Shown: piece by piece, positions 8,108 to 14,594 of the stretch | Position numbering within the stretch: the first letter of the stretch is position 1 | Layout: every line of letters starts with the position of its first letter | Assembly: GCA_028716765.1 (NCBI GenBank) | Contig: JAQUPC010000008.1 | Location: forward strand, 1 to 29,931 | Reading direction: 5' to 3' | DNA: 29,931 nt | DNA from: Alphaproteobacteria bacterium | GTDB taxonomy: Bacteria; Pseudomonadota; Alphaproteobacteria; UBA9219 | The notes under the pieces: generated by a model | Seen by the model: only the letters and a program-made list of their open reading frames with translations | What the model was told of the DNA's origin: nothing | Database searches by the model: none | Translations under genes and position numbers: made by a program

Positions 8108-8134
8108 TCCGCCGAAGCTTTGGCGTAGGGCGGA
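8108..8134. repeat. Dispersed palindrome TCCGCC...GGCGGA, copy 1
   Basis: A 27-bp palindromic unit beginning TCCGCCGAAGCTTTGGCG and ending GGGCGGA. It belongs to the same short family as 10615-10640 and 22227-22252. It is intergenic here, between the unknown gene at 7616 and the DUF6496-like gene. Confidence 0.6.
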
Positions 8135-8186
8135 AATGACGCCTGTGGTAAAATGCGCGCCTGGCCCTTTCCAAAGGAGGCGCGCC

Positions 8187-8344
8187 ATGCCGCTGAAAAA
8201 GGAAGTTCGAAGGAAGTGATCTCCGAAAACATCAAAACGGAAATGAAAGCCGGCAAGCCGCAAAAGCAGGCCATCGCCATCGCCATCGCCCTTGACCTGG
8301 CGCGGCGGAGCGGGAAGGAGAAGAGGGGGAAGAAGGGGAAGTGA
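8187..8344 (+). pseudogene. DUF6496-like small basic protein gene with a -1 frameshift
   Basis: A strong ribosome site (AAAGGAGG, 8173-8180) precedes ATG 8187, which reads MPLKK, the usual N-terminus of this small family. The zero frame then stops at 8217-8219. After the AAA AAG codons (8196-8201), a -1 shift gives GSSKEVISENIKTEMKAGKPQKQAIAIA and then a basic tail to the stop at 8342-8344, the normal body of the family. About 52 aa would result. Either a G was lost from the run (mutation or sequencing error), or the ribosome slips on G AAA AAG, which resembles the dnaX-type slippery sequence. The frame starting at ATG 8153 is open throughout but lacks a ribosome site. Function unknown. Confidence 0.6.
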
Positions 8345-8480
8345 TGATATGTCTCCGCTCTTCAAACAAATAATGCCAATGTATGTAATAGGATAATAGT
8401 TCGTATTGACACATATTCGCCATTGTATCACGCTAATGTGCAAGCGCTGAATTTTATGCCGGAACAACTCGGAGGTTAGA

Positions 8481-8996
8481 ATGCCTAAGCAATACACCGT
8501 TATTGCATGTTTGTTGTTGCTATTCTCTGTAGTTGGCTGCGCCCACAAAAGCCAAAACACTTACGGATACGAAGAAGTCGGAAAATCTTCCGCCGTTTCC
8601 TTCGGCACCGTCGTCAATGTTCGCGAGATAGACATTACCGGAAAAAATACGGGTCTGGCCGCAGCCGGCGGCGCTGTTGCCGGGGGTCTCGGAGGCTCAC
8701 AGATTGGTAGCGGAGCAGGTAATGCTGCAGCTATTGTTGGGCTGGCGGTTGCCGGTGCCGCTGTCGGCGCGATTGCGGAACAAGCTCTTTCTGATCGAAA
8801 GGGCGTCGAGTACACCATAACGCTTGAATCCGGCGTGACTCTGACCATTCCGCAGGAGACGCCCCAAGGCGAACGGATCATGCAATCCGGGGAGCGCGTC
8901 ATCGTTCAAAACTCCGGCGGATACCAGCGCGTTCTTCCGGCCTCGCAACTGCCGACGGAAATCGCGCGCCCCAAAGGCATCAAAGTCGTTGATTAG
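8481..8996 (+). CDS. Glycine-zipper outer-membrane lipoprotein (SlyB / 17-kDa antigen-like)
   Basis: A 171-aa protein with a lipoprotein signal: a hydrophobic stretch IACLLLLFSVVGC ending at the lipobox Cys. Residues about 57-98 form a glycine zipper (AAAGGAVAGGLGGSQIGSG followed by a second Ala/Gly helix), the signature of the SlyB / Rickettsia 17-kDa surface antigen group. A beta-rich C-terminal domain (YTITLESGVTLTIPQ, GERVIVQ) follows. It probably sits in the outer membrane and supports envelope integrity. CGGAGG precedes the ATG. It is followed nine bases later by a second lipoprotein gene, likely an operon. Confidence 0.8.
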   Translation: MPKQYTVIACLLLLFSVVGCAHKSQNTYGYEEVGKSSAVSFGTVVNVREIDITGKNTGLAAAGGAVAGGLGGSQIGSGAGNAAAIVGLAVAGAAVGAIAEQALSDRKGVEYTITLESGVTLTIPQETPQGERIMQSGERVIVQNSGGYQRVLPASQLPTEIARPKGIKVVD

Positions 8997-9005
8997 GAGG
9001 CCGCC

Positions 9006-9662
9006 ATGAACGTCTCGAAAATCATATTCTATTGCGGCTGCGCCTTGTTGCTAAGCGCGTGCGCGGGGCAAGTGACGATTCCTCCCGTTAGTGCGACTAA
9101 TGAAAATAACTTAAGCCCCGTCAAAGGCAATTATGCGGCTATGGTTCAATCGGGGGGATGGAATCTCAAGGTTGAATCTCAAGGCTTTGCTTGCGGTGCC
9201 TGGACATTCGATACTGATGTTAATAGTTGTTATGTTAACGCCATGCAGGAGGCCTTAAAGCATTCGGTTGAGAAGATTGATTTTACCCCGGACACGTATT
9301 CCCCGGAGCAGTTAAAAGAAAAGGGTTACGACGCACAGATTGTTATCTATCAGGGCAATGCGGATTCGAAATTCAGCATAGCTCAGAACTTTTTCTCAGT
9401 GACGGCAAACAGCGAAATCGCGCTTGCTCTTACCGTCGCAATTACCGACAAAACCGGCCTAGTAAAGCAATATTCGGTGGACGATCGGGGAACGGGAAGC
9501 GAAGACAGCCCGCCCATTATCAATTTTAGAGGTTGCGCTCTGGTCAATGACGCCATCGCCAAGGCAGGCCAGACGGTTGTCCAGCGCCTTGTGCAAAAGA
9601 CGGTTTTGCTTACGCGTGACGGACTTAGGGAAAGGGCCGAGAAAAAGACCGCGCAAAAGTAG
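9006..9662 (+). CDS. Lipoprotein of unknown function, 218 aa
   Basis: Signal peptide with lipobox LLSAC at about residues 15-19. A perfect AGGAGG lies upstream and the gene is nine bases from the SlyB-like gene. The mature part has several conserved-looking Cys (ACGAW, NSCYV, RGCAL) that may form disulfides in the periplasm, and a helical region KHSVEKIDFTPDTYSPEQL. I do not recognise the family; the layout resembles envelope-anchored proteins. Its stop codon runs into a G9 tract (9662-9670), a possible slippage site, though it lies after the coding end. Confidence 0.7.
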   Translation: MNVSKIIFYCGCALLLSACAGQVTIPPVSATNENNLSPVKGNYAAMVQSGGWNLKVESQGFACGAWTFDTDVNSCYVNAMQEALKHSVEKIDFTPDTYSPEQLKEKGYDAQIVIYQGNADSKFSIAQNFFSVTANSEIALALTVAITDKTGLVKQYSVDDRGTGSEDSPPIINFRGCALVNDAIAKAGQTVVQRLVQKTVLLTRDGLRERAEKKTAQK

Positions 9663-9778
9663 GGGGGGGGCGAAAAATAGTTCGATCACATTATCTAAAT
9701 TTAACTTGTCCGGGATGACGCGTTATTATTTTACTGCATATCAAGCGGACCCTGCGCCGCCGGGCCCCAAATAACCCG

Positions 9779-10498
9779 CTATTTTTCAAACCCCACATCC
9801 ACGAGCAGCAGTTCGGCGTCGTTTGTGGCTTTGAGGCGGAGGGAGGGTTCGCGGGTGATGAGGGCGGCGGCGAGCTCGGGCATTGGCTGGCCGTTGATTT
9901 CGATAGGGCCGCCTTCCACGACGTAAAGATAGCCTCCGCAATTTTCCGCAAAGACGTATTCTATTTCATGCCCGGCTTCCAAAAAGCATGAGAACACGCG
10001 CGCTGGCGAGAAGAGGGGCAGGGCTTCCGCGATATCCTTGGCAACGAGGGGGAAAAACCGGTTGGTGCGCTCGGCCTTCGTCACGGCCTTTTGCTGGACG
10101 GCGGGCTCCAGATTTTCCTTCTCCGGTAAAAACCACATCTGGATAAAACGCATGGGAACATCGGCGCGGTTGTTGATTTCCGAATGCCACATGCCCCGGC
10201 CCACCGACGTGTGCTGGACCGAACCCTTCTGCAAAACGCCGCCTTTGCCGTGCTCGTCGGCGTGGCGGAACTCGCCCGCGGCGCAATAGGTCACGACCTC
10301 GATGCCCTCGTGCGGATGCAACGGCCAGACGGCGCCGGGCGACAGCGTGTCGTCGTTGAAGACGCGGAGCGGGCCGAACTGCGTGAAGTGGGGATCGTAA
10401 TACTGATCGAACGAAAAATGCCAGCGCCCCGCGAACGTGCCGTTATCGATATCTCCGTGCGCTTGATAGATCGTGGCGGGATGGCGGATGGTGATCAT
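9779..10498 (-). CDS. Pirin-family protein (bicupin)
   Basis: A 239-aa pirin. The four metal ligands of the N-terminal cupin are visible: H61 and H63 in HPHEGIEVVTY, H105 and E107 in GMWHSEIN. The second cupin (about 150-239) lacks them, as is usual. Family members bind Fe and act as redox-sensing cofactors or as quercetin 2,3-dioxygenases; which applies here cannot be read from sequence. AAGGAC lies upstream of the ATG on the minus strand. It is monocistronic, convergent with the lipoprotein gene, and separated from the phage repressor by a repeat-filled spacer. Confidence 0.88.
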   Translation of the reverse strand: MITIRHPATIYQAHGDIDNGTFAGRWHFSFDQYYDPHFTQFGPLRVFNDDTLSPGAVWPLHPHEGIEVVTYCAAGEFRHADEHGKGGVLQKGSVQHTSVGRGMWHSEINNRADVPMRFIQMWFLPEKENLEPAVQQKAVTKAERTNRFFPLVAKDIAEALPLFSPARVFSCFLEAGHEIEYVFAENCGGYLYVVEGGPIEINGQPMPELAAALITREPSLRLKATNDAELLLVDVGFEK

Positions 10499-10580
10499 GG
10501 GCGAGTCCTTGGTGCGGGGGCGGCGGCGGAGGGTAGTATATCAGAGATGGTGCGCTTCCGGAATTTCTAGTGCCGCCGGG

Positions 10581-10690
10581 ACTCCCCCTCACTTGCAAAA
10601 ACCAGGCCTTTGCTTCCGCCTTCGCCAAGGCTTCGGCGGACAAGTGCGCAAAGGCGGGTTTTTGCTTCCTCTCCCCCTCGCGGGGGAGAA
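10581..10690. repeat. Dispersed hairpin element, family A, copy 1 (with a nested repeat)
   Basis: Outer arms CCCCCTCACTTGCAAAAAC and TTTTTGCTTCCTCTCCCCC enclose an 8-bp inner stem GCCTTTGC (10606-10613) / GCAAAGGC (10648-10655). The loop of that stem contains the TCCGCC palindrome 10615-10640. The element ends in a CTCCCCC / GGGGGAG hairpin. Other copies are at 27618-27703 and 28751-28826. Confidence 0.7.
10615..10640. repeat. Dispersed palindrome TCCGCC...GGCGGA, copy 2, nested in family A copy 1
   Basis: TCCGCCTTCGCCAAGGC followed by TTCGGCGGA, 26 bp, sitting exactly in the loop of the family A inner stem. Confidence 0.65.
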
Positions 10691-10703
10691 GGCCATATTT
10701 TTC

Positions 10704-11543
10704 TTACCCCGGCTCTTGCGCTCCAACGACGGCGTGGACAGTTTCGACCTCGGCCATCGGGATCGTGAAGTCGCGCCGTCTTGGGTTGTATTCGCGGACC
10801 GTGATGCCGGACTTCTTTTGCTTCACAAATTCCTTGATGAGCACCGCGCCGTTCTTTTTGATGATAACCACGCCGGAGCCGGGCGAGGGCGGTTTGTAGG
10901 GATGCACGAACAGCAACTGGCGCGGACGGTACATCGGCGTCATCGAATTGCCGGTGACGTATATCGCATAGGCGTCCTTGACATGTTCGAGATAAGGCGG
11001 GCGCGGCGTTTGATCGATGGGGCCGTCGGCGAGGAACATTTCCTGATCCTTGCCGCCGCGCGCCGCAGAGAGGACGGGCAGGGTGGCTCTTCTTGCGTCA
11101 TTCCCGCGAAGGCGGGAATCCAGCGGCGCATGTCTATGCGCCGTTTGAGGGAATAATCCTGCGGACTTTGTCTGCATTTTTTGTTTTTGACTCACATGGC
11201 CCGCGGACGCGGGCCGCTGGATTCCCGCCTTCGCGGGAATGACGCCAGTGGGGTGGCCTGTGCTAGAAGCAGGAATCAAATCCCGCGGGTCGCAGCCGAG
11301 AGGCTTCGCGAGGCGCACCATCCAGTCCACCGTGAGGCGGCGGACGCCTTTCTCCAGTTTGTCGATCTGGCTTTTGCTCGTGCCCGCGGCTTCGGCCAGC
11401 TGTTGCAGGCTCAGGCCGCGCGCGAGGCGCAGGGTGCGGATCGGGTTGACGGGTTGGGGCATGGGACACGGGGAACGGGTTACGGGACAAGGGGAGCGGG
11501 AATTGCGTTTCCCGTATCCCGTGTCCCTTATCTCTTCATCCAA
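10704..11543 (-). CDS. Phage-type repressor: XRE helix-turn-helix plus S24 LexA/CI-like autopeptidase, interrupted in frame by a repeat
   Basis: Residues 33-80 form an XRE helix-turn-helix (TLRLARGLSLQQLAEAAG, TSKSQIDKLEKG). Residues about 165-279 form an S24 peptidase domain with catalytic Ser200 (VTGNSMTPMY) and Lys237 (AVLIKEFV). Such repressors hold a prophage or GTA silent and self-cleave on RecA/SOS activation. The linker contains exactly 49 residues (101-149) encoded by the inverted-repeat element 11097-11243, so the frame is preserved. The first 27 residues come from another repeat (11463-11527). The start is uncertain: TTG 11543 is used here, and ATG 11462 is an alternative that skips that repeat. 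The gene is divergent from the DUF6456-like gene with operators between. Confidence 0.8.
   Translation of the reverse strand: MDEEIRDTGYGKRNSRSPCPVTRSPCPMPQPVNPIRTLRLARGLSLQQLAEAAGTSKSQIDKLEKGVRRLTVDWMVRLAKPLGCDPRDLIPASSTGHPTGVIPAKAGIQRPASAGHVSQKQKMQTKSAGLFPQTAHRHAPLDSRLRGNDARRATLPVLSAARGGKDQEMFLADGPIDQTPRPPYLEHVKDAYAIYVTGNSMTPMYRPRQLLFVHPYKPPSPGSGVVIIKKNGAVLIKEFVKQKKSGITVREYNPRRRDFTIPMAEVETVHAVVGAQEPG
11097..11243. repeat. 147-bp inverted-repeat element inserted in the repressor coding sequence
   Basis: Two perfect 31-bp inverted arms (11097-11127 and 11213-11243) begin GTCATTCCCGCGAAGGCGGG. They enclose 85 bp of spacer. Each arm is itself a palindrome (TTCCCGC / GCGGGAA). The element length is 49 codons with no stop in the repressor frame. 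In the protein it reads VIPAKAGIQ ... LDSRLRGND, a telltale of this widespread proteobacterial repeat. Confidence 0.85.
11463..11527. repeat. Inverted GGGACACGGG / CCCGTGTCCC repeat at the repressor 5' end
   Basis: 10-bp arms at 11463-11472 and 11518-11527 with degenerate GGGTTACGGGACAAGGGG-type repeats inside. It encodes the low-complexity N-terminus of the longest repressor reading frame, so the true repressor start may lie at ATG 11462. Confidence 0.55.
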
Positions 11544-11594
11544 GACCTATCACAATACAATCGGACAGTATAGTACAAAACGGTTACGAAATTC

Positions 11595-11623
11595 TTGACA
11601 AGCGTATCCGGAATGGATACTTT
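11595..11623 (+). promoter_or_regulatory. Promoter with an operator palindrome between -35 and -10
   Basis: TTGACA (11595-11600), 17-bp spacing, TACTTT (11618-11623). The spacer holds the perfect dyad GTATCC-N5-GGATAC (11604-11620), which ends in the -10 box, so a bound repressor would exclude RNA polymerase. It reads toward the DUF6456-like gene and faces the divergent S24 repressor gene, the most likely regulator. Confidence 0.65.
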
Positions 11624-11671
11624 GCGCGCCGGGTTCATTTTATCCGTGTTCACATAAAAGGGGAGGCGCTT

Positions 11672-12244
11672 ATGGGCAATCGGCGGAGACCAGTTTCGAC
11701 GGATCGCCGGTTTCGAAACGCCAGCCCAAACGCCGATTATGGCCCCGCCGAAAGGTGGCAGCATACCGCGAGGTTGCTGGAGTTTACCGAGCGCGCCGGG
11801 GTTCTGGCCGCGCGCGCCGCGGAAGAAAACGTTGTGGACGTGCTTCTGCTGCGCCGGTGGATCAACGCCACGCAGCGCGAGGCGGCGTTGCGCTTCAAGC
11901 GCGACTATCATATCGCCGGGCTCGAGGCGCGGCTTTCCGGAAGTTACAATCCGCTTCGCGTGGCGTTCAGCCCTTTTGGGCCGTGGGACGAGCGCAGCGA
12001 CGCGGAAGAGGCGGCCTATCAACGCTGGCGCAACGCCGTGCGCGCGCTCGGCGCGCCTTCCAGCGATCTGGTCGTCACCATTGTTTGCTACGACCGCATG
12101 CCTGTGCGGCAGTTCGCGGCGCGGTTGCAGGAAGGGTTGGACAAGCTGGCAAAATGGTACCGCATGCCGGAGACGGCCGGGGATTCGCCGATAAATAGCG
12201 TGGAAAAATCAGGCGTAAACGTCGACCAGACTGCCGCGCGGTAA
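11672..12244 (+). CDS. DUF6456-like regulatory protein of the phage/GTA element
   Basis: A 190-aa basic protein with an excellent ribosome site (GGGGAGG). Residues about 65-170 (LRFKRDYHIAGLEARLSG, RWRNAVRALGAPSSDLVV, QFAARLQEGLDKLAKWY) match the general pattern of the alphaproteobacterial DUF6456 domain, which is usually fused or linked to helix-turn-helix regulators. The N-terminal part is Arg-rich. As the first gene after a repressor-controlled promoter, it could be an activator or antiterminator of the late genes. Its end overlaps the convergent small gene at 12209 by 36 bp. Family assignment is by pattern only. Confidence 0.6.
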   Translation: MGNRRRPVSTDRRFRNASPNADYGPAERWQHTARLLEFTERAGVLAARAAEENVVDVLLLRRWINATQREAALRFKRDYHIAGLEARLSGSYNPLRVAFSPFGPWDERSDAEEAAYQRWRNAVRALGAPSSDLVVTIVCYDRMPVRQFAARLQEGLDKLAKWYRMPETAGDSPINSVEKSGVNVDQTAAR

Positions 12245-12445
12245 GGGCGCGTTGCTCGGCATGAGCGTTTGCACGGGCGGCTGGTTCGAAGCCGACTTGT
12301 TTTGGTCGAGGCCTTGCTGCAACTGGCTGATGATCGCCTGTTGCGCTTGCTGATTGCTTTTCAGCGCGACGATTCCCGCCGAAGCGCCGGTTGTTTGGGC
12401 GCGAAGCATGGAACTGATGGCGGCGGTGGATACGGGATCAACCAT
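12209..12445 (-). CDS. Small YjfB-like (putative motility) protein, 78 aa
   Basis: Starts MVDPVSTAAISSMLRAQTTG, followed by a helical region with QQAQQAIISQLQQGLDQ and a disordered tail. Short proteins of this layout are annotated as putative motility protein (YjfB-like) in alphaproteobacteria. An upstream in-frame ATG at 12493 would add 16 residues, but neither start has a strong ribosome site. It lies antisense to the phage-like genes and overlaps the 3' end of the DUF6456-like gene, so it may be a host gene bordering the element or a moron. Confidence 0.5.
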   Translation of the reverse strand: MVDPVSTAAISSMLRAQTTGASAGIVALKSNQQAQQAIISQLQQGLDQNKSASNQPPVQTLMPSNAPLPRGSLVDVYA

Positions 12446-12610
12446 AAGAAAAGCCTTTTGCAATGTGCGGCTGGCGAAGGCCGAATCGGCCATCCGTTAG
12501 CCAAAGACTACACAACGGCTAGCATTCTTTAAAGTCATGGTTAATATATGGTTAAGCATTGGTCTCAATGATGCGGAAAGAAATATATTCCTAGAATGAG
12601 AAAATAGTCC

Positions 12611-12639
12611 TTGACTCCGGACCGGGCTTCGTGTATTGA
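12611..12639 (+). promoter_or_regulatory. Candidate promoter upstream of the tail-fibre gene, within an inverted repeat
   Basis: TTGACT, 17-bp spacing, TATTGA. Its -35 overlaps the left arm of an inverted repeat ACTCCGGAC (12614-12622) / GTCCGGAGT (12659-12667). It lies in the 456-bp gap between 12446 and 12901, whose right part is filled by the repeat 12686-12845. Position and spacing are good, but the -10 match is only four of six. Confidence 0.35.
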
Positions 12640-12685
12640 CAATCCCACGGCGCACTGCGTCCGGAGTTGACCCCACAAAAATTAT

Positions 12686-12845
12686 AACGTCATCCCACTC
12701 AAGCGAGCCCCGGACTTGATCCTAGCGAGCGTAGATCCGGGATCAATTCATCTTAACCCGTAAGAACTTGCTATCTGGATTTTTCACTGGATCCCGGATC
12801 TTCGCATCGCTTGCAAAGCAAGCGAGGCTTGTCCGGGATGACGTT
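12686..12845. repeat. 160-bp inverted-repeat element, family B, copy 1
   Basis: Ends are perfect inverted arms AACGTCATCCC (12686-12696) and GGGATGACGTT (12835-12845). Inside are nested smaller palindromes (GATCCGGGATC-type, TTGCAAAGCAA). It is noncoding and has no transposase, a MITE-like or REP-like element. It lies just before the tail-fibre gene. Confidence 0.7.
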
Positions 12846-12901
12846 GAACTAAATAACTTGCAGCAAATCTTTCATAAACACCAAACCTGACGGAGTGTGC
12901 C

Positions 12902-14482
12902 ATGACCGTTTCAACCTTCCTGCCAACGGACTACAGCGCCCAAACGGCAGCGGCCTATCCCTCAAACATCGATTCCAATTTTGCCGTTCTGGTGCGCAAG
13001 GCGGGCGCTTTTGCGCCGCATGCCCATGCGCCTGCCAACATGACAATCGTTCTCGATCCCGGTTATGTTTTCGACGGCGGCACTTTGACCGAATTGGCGG
13101 CCCAAACAACGGCAACGTTTACGGCCCCGGCAAATAACCCGCGCATCGACAGGGCCGTTATCGACAGGATCACCGGCATTGCGGAAATTGTTGCGGGTGA
13201 CGAAGCGGCCAGCCCCGAGGCTCCGGCGATTCCGGAAGGCAAGCTGCCCGTGGCTCAGGTGCTTTTGCAAACAACGTCGAACGCCATTACGAACAATATG
13301 ATTACGGACGAGCGTGCCATCAACAGCCTGGGCCTTGGCTCGGCCGCCTTCAAGAATACCGGGATAACCGTCATTGATCCGGATACCGGCAAGCTTGAAA
13401 TCGCCATGCCTGTCTCGGAAGAAACGGGTGCGAGTTATACCTATGACGCGGCTGACCGCGGGACGCTCGTGCGAAGGTCCAATTCGGGATCGGTCATGGC
13501 CGACACGCTGCCGGGCACAAGCCCCGGCGTTATGGCAGCGGGCTGGGTGACGACCATTGCCAACGATGACGTCTCGGCGCTTATGGCTATTGCGGCGGGC
13601 GAGGGCGCGGCGCTTAACGGCGCTCCGCTCGGCTACGTCGTTCTCGGCCCCAATCAGCGGGCGACGATCGTTTCGGATGGCACGAATTACAATGTTGTAG
13701 AAGCTCCGGCACGCGTAAGGCTGGCGGCGGATACGACGCTTTATGTTTCCACTTCGGGTTCGGATTCCAACACGGGCCTGACGGCGGATGAGCCTTTTGA
13801 GACGATTCAGAAGGCGGTTGATGTAGTTGCCGATGATTTCGATCTCAATGGGTTCTTATTAACAATTCAGTTGGCGGATGGGACTTATACAAGCGGGTTT
13901 ATAGTCAGTCGTCCTTGGGTTGGCGGATCAATTGGTGGTGTTGTTCTCAACGGCAATCTATCAACGCCAAGCAATGTTATCATATCGGCAAGTCCTGAGA
14001 CAGCTGTTGCCTGTGCCGAAGGAGCCGGTAGCGGATTTATAATTCAAAATCTTAAATTACAGGCGAATACGGGGCATTGCCTGCTTGCCAGCCACCAAGC
14101 TGAAGTCGTATTTTATAATCTTGTCTTCGGGGCTGCCGCCAGTCATCATATCTATTCTCACGACGGCAGTCTCATAATGGCGCTGAGTAATTATTCCATC
14201 GTTGATGGGGCGGCCAGACATGTTTACTGCGATACTCGAAGCGAATTCCTATGTTATAATTCAGTTGTAACAGTTACCGGCTCGCCTAACTTTTCCGCAA
14301 GTTTTGTTCGCGCCGATACTCTTGCAATGATTCACTTCCTTTCCTCTTCAATCCCCGGGACGGCAACAGGCACGAGATATTATTGCGCTTTCAACGGAGT
14401 TATATTTACTAATGGCGGTGGTGTGAACTATTTCCCCGGGAATGCAGCTGGATCAACGGCGACTGGAGGACAGTACGCTTAG
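12902..14482 (+). CDS. Phage tail fibre / tailspike with C-terminal beta-helix
   Basis: A 526-aa protein. The N-terminal half (about 1-270) is a virion-anchor type region seen in phage fibres, with ANMTIVLDPGYVF, NNPRIDRAVIDRITG and ITNNMITDERAINSL. Residues about 285-500 look like a right-handed parallel beta-helix (pectate-lyase-like): YVSTSGSDSNTGLTADEPFETIQKAVD followed by repeating short strands. The tail GNAAGSTATGGQYA is a terminal module found a second time at 16286-16327. It probably recognises or digests a surface glycan on the recipient cell. It lies ahead of the terminase genes rather than at the end of the tail module. Confidence 0.8.
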   Translation: MTVSTFLPTDYSAQTAAAYPSNIDSNFAVLVRKAGAFAPHAHAPANMTIVLDPGYVFDGGTLTELAAQTTATFTAPANNPRIDRAVIDRITGIAEIVAGDEAASPEAPAIPEGKLPVAQVLLQTTSNAITNNMITDERAINSLGLGSAAFKNTGITVIDPDTGKLEIAMPVSEETGASYTYDAADRGTLVRRSNSGSVMADTLPGTSPGVMAAGWVTTIANDDVSALMAIAAGEGAALNGAPLGYVVLGPNQRATIVSDGTNYNVVEAPARVRLAADTTLYVSTSGSDSNTGLTADEPFETIQKAVDVVADDFDLNGFLLTIQLADGTYTSGFIVSRPWVGGSIGGVVLNGNLSTPSNVIISASPETAVACAEGAGSGFIIQNLKLQANTGHCLLASHQAEVVFYNLVFGAAASHHIYSHDGSLIMALSNYSIVDGAARHVYCDTRSEFLCYNSVVTVTGSPNFSASFVRADTLAMIHFLSSSIPGTATGTRYYCAFNGVIFTNGGGVNYFPGNAAGSTATGGQYA

Positions 14483-14488
14483 TTAGAT

Positions 14489-14518
14489 GGGCCGGGGCGT
14501 GGATTTGCGTACCGGCCC
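14489..14518 (+). other. GGGCCGG / CCGGCCC hairpin after the tail-fibre gene
   Basis: A 7-bp GC stem with a 16-nt loop, 6 bp after the stop codon. There is no T-run behind it, so it is at most a weak or Rho-assisted terminator or mRNA-stability hairpin. Confidence 0.3.
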
Positions 14519-14594
14519 CCGAATCCCGTCCGGGCACATTGCTCTCTTGTCGAATCATTGGGCGGAGAGCACATTCAAATAGAGGAAAAATGGG

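Noticed and set aside
8406..8431. Promoter TTGACA ... TATCAC upstream of the SlyB-like gene.
   Set aside because: The spacing is only 14 bp, too short for a standard promoter; the true promoter was not identified.
10581..10690. Rho-independent terminator between pirin and repressor.
   Set aside because: The hairpin is part of the family A repeat and lacks a T-run in a useful position for either gene.
11543..11700. tRNA or att site at the left edge of the phage-like element.
   Set aside because: No tRNA-like cloverleaf or direct repeat matching another part of the window was found.
12686..12845. Insertion sequence with terminal inverted repeats.
   Set aside because: There is no transposase frame and the length is only 160 bp; it is better described as a noncoding inverted-repeat element.
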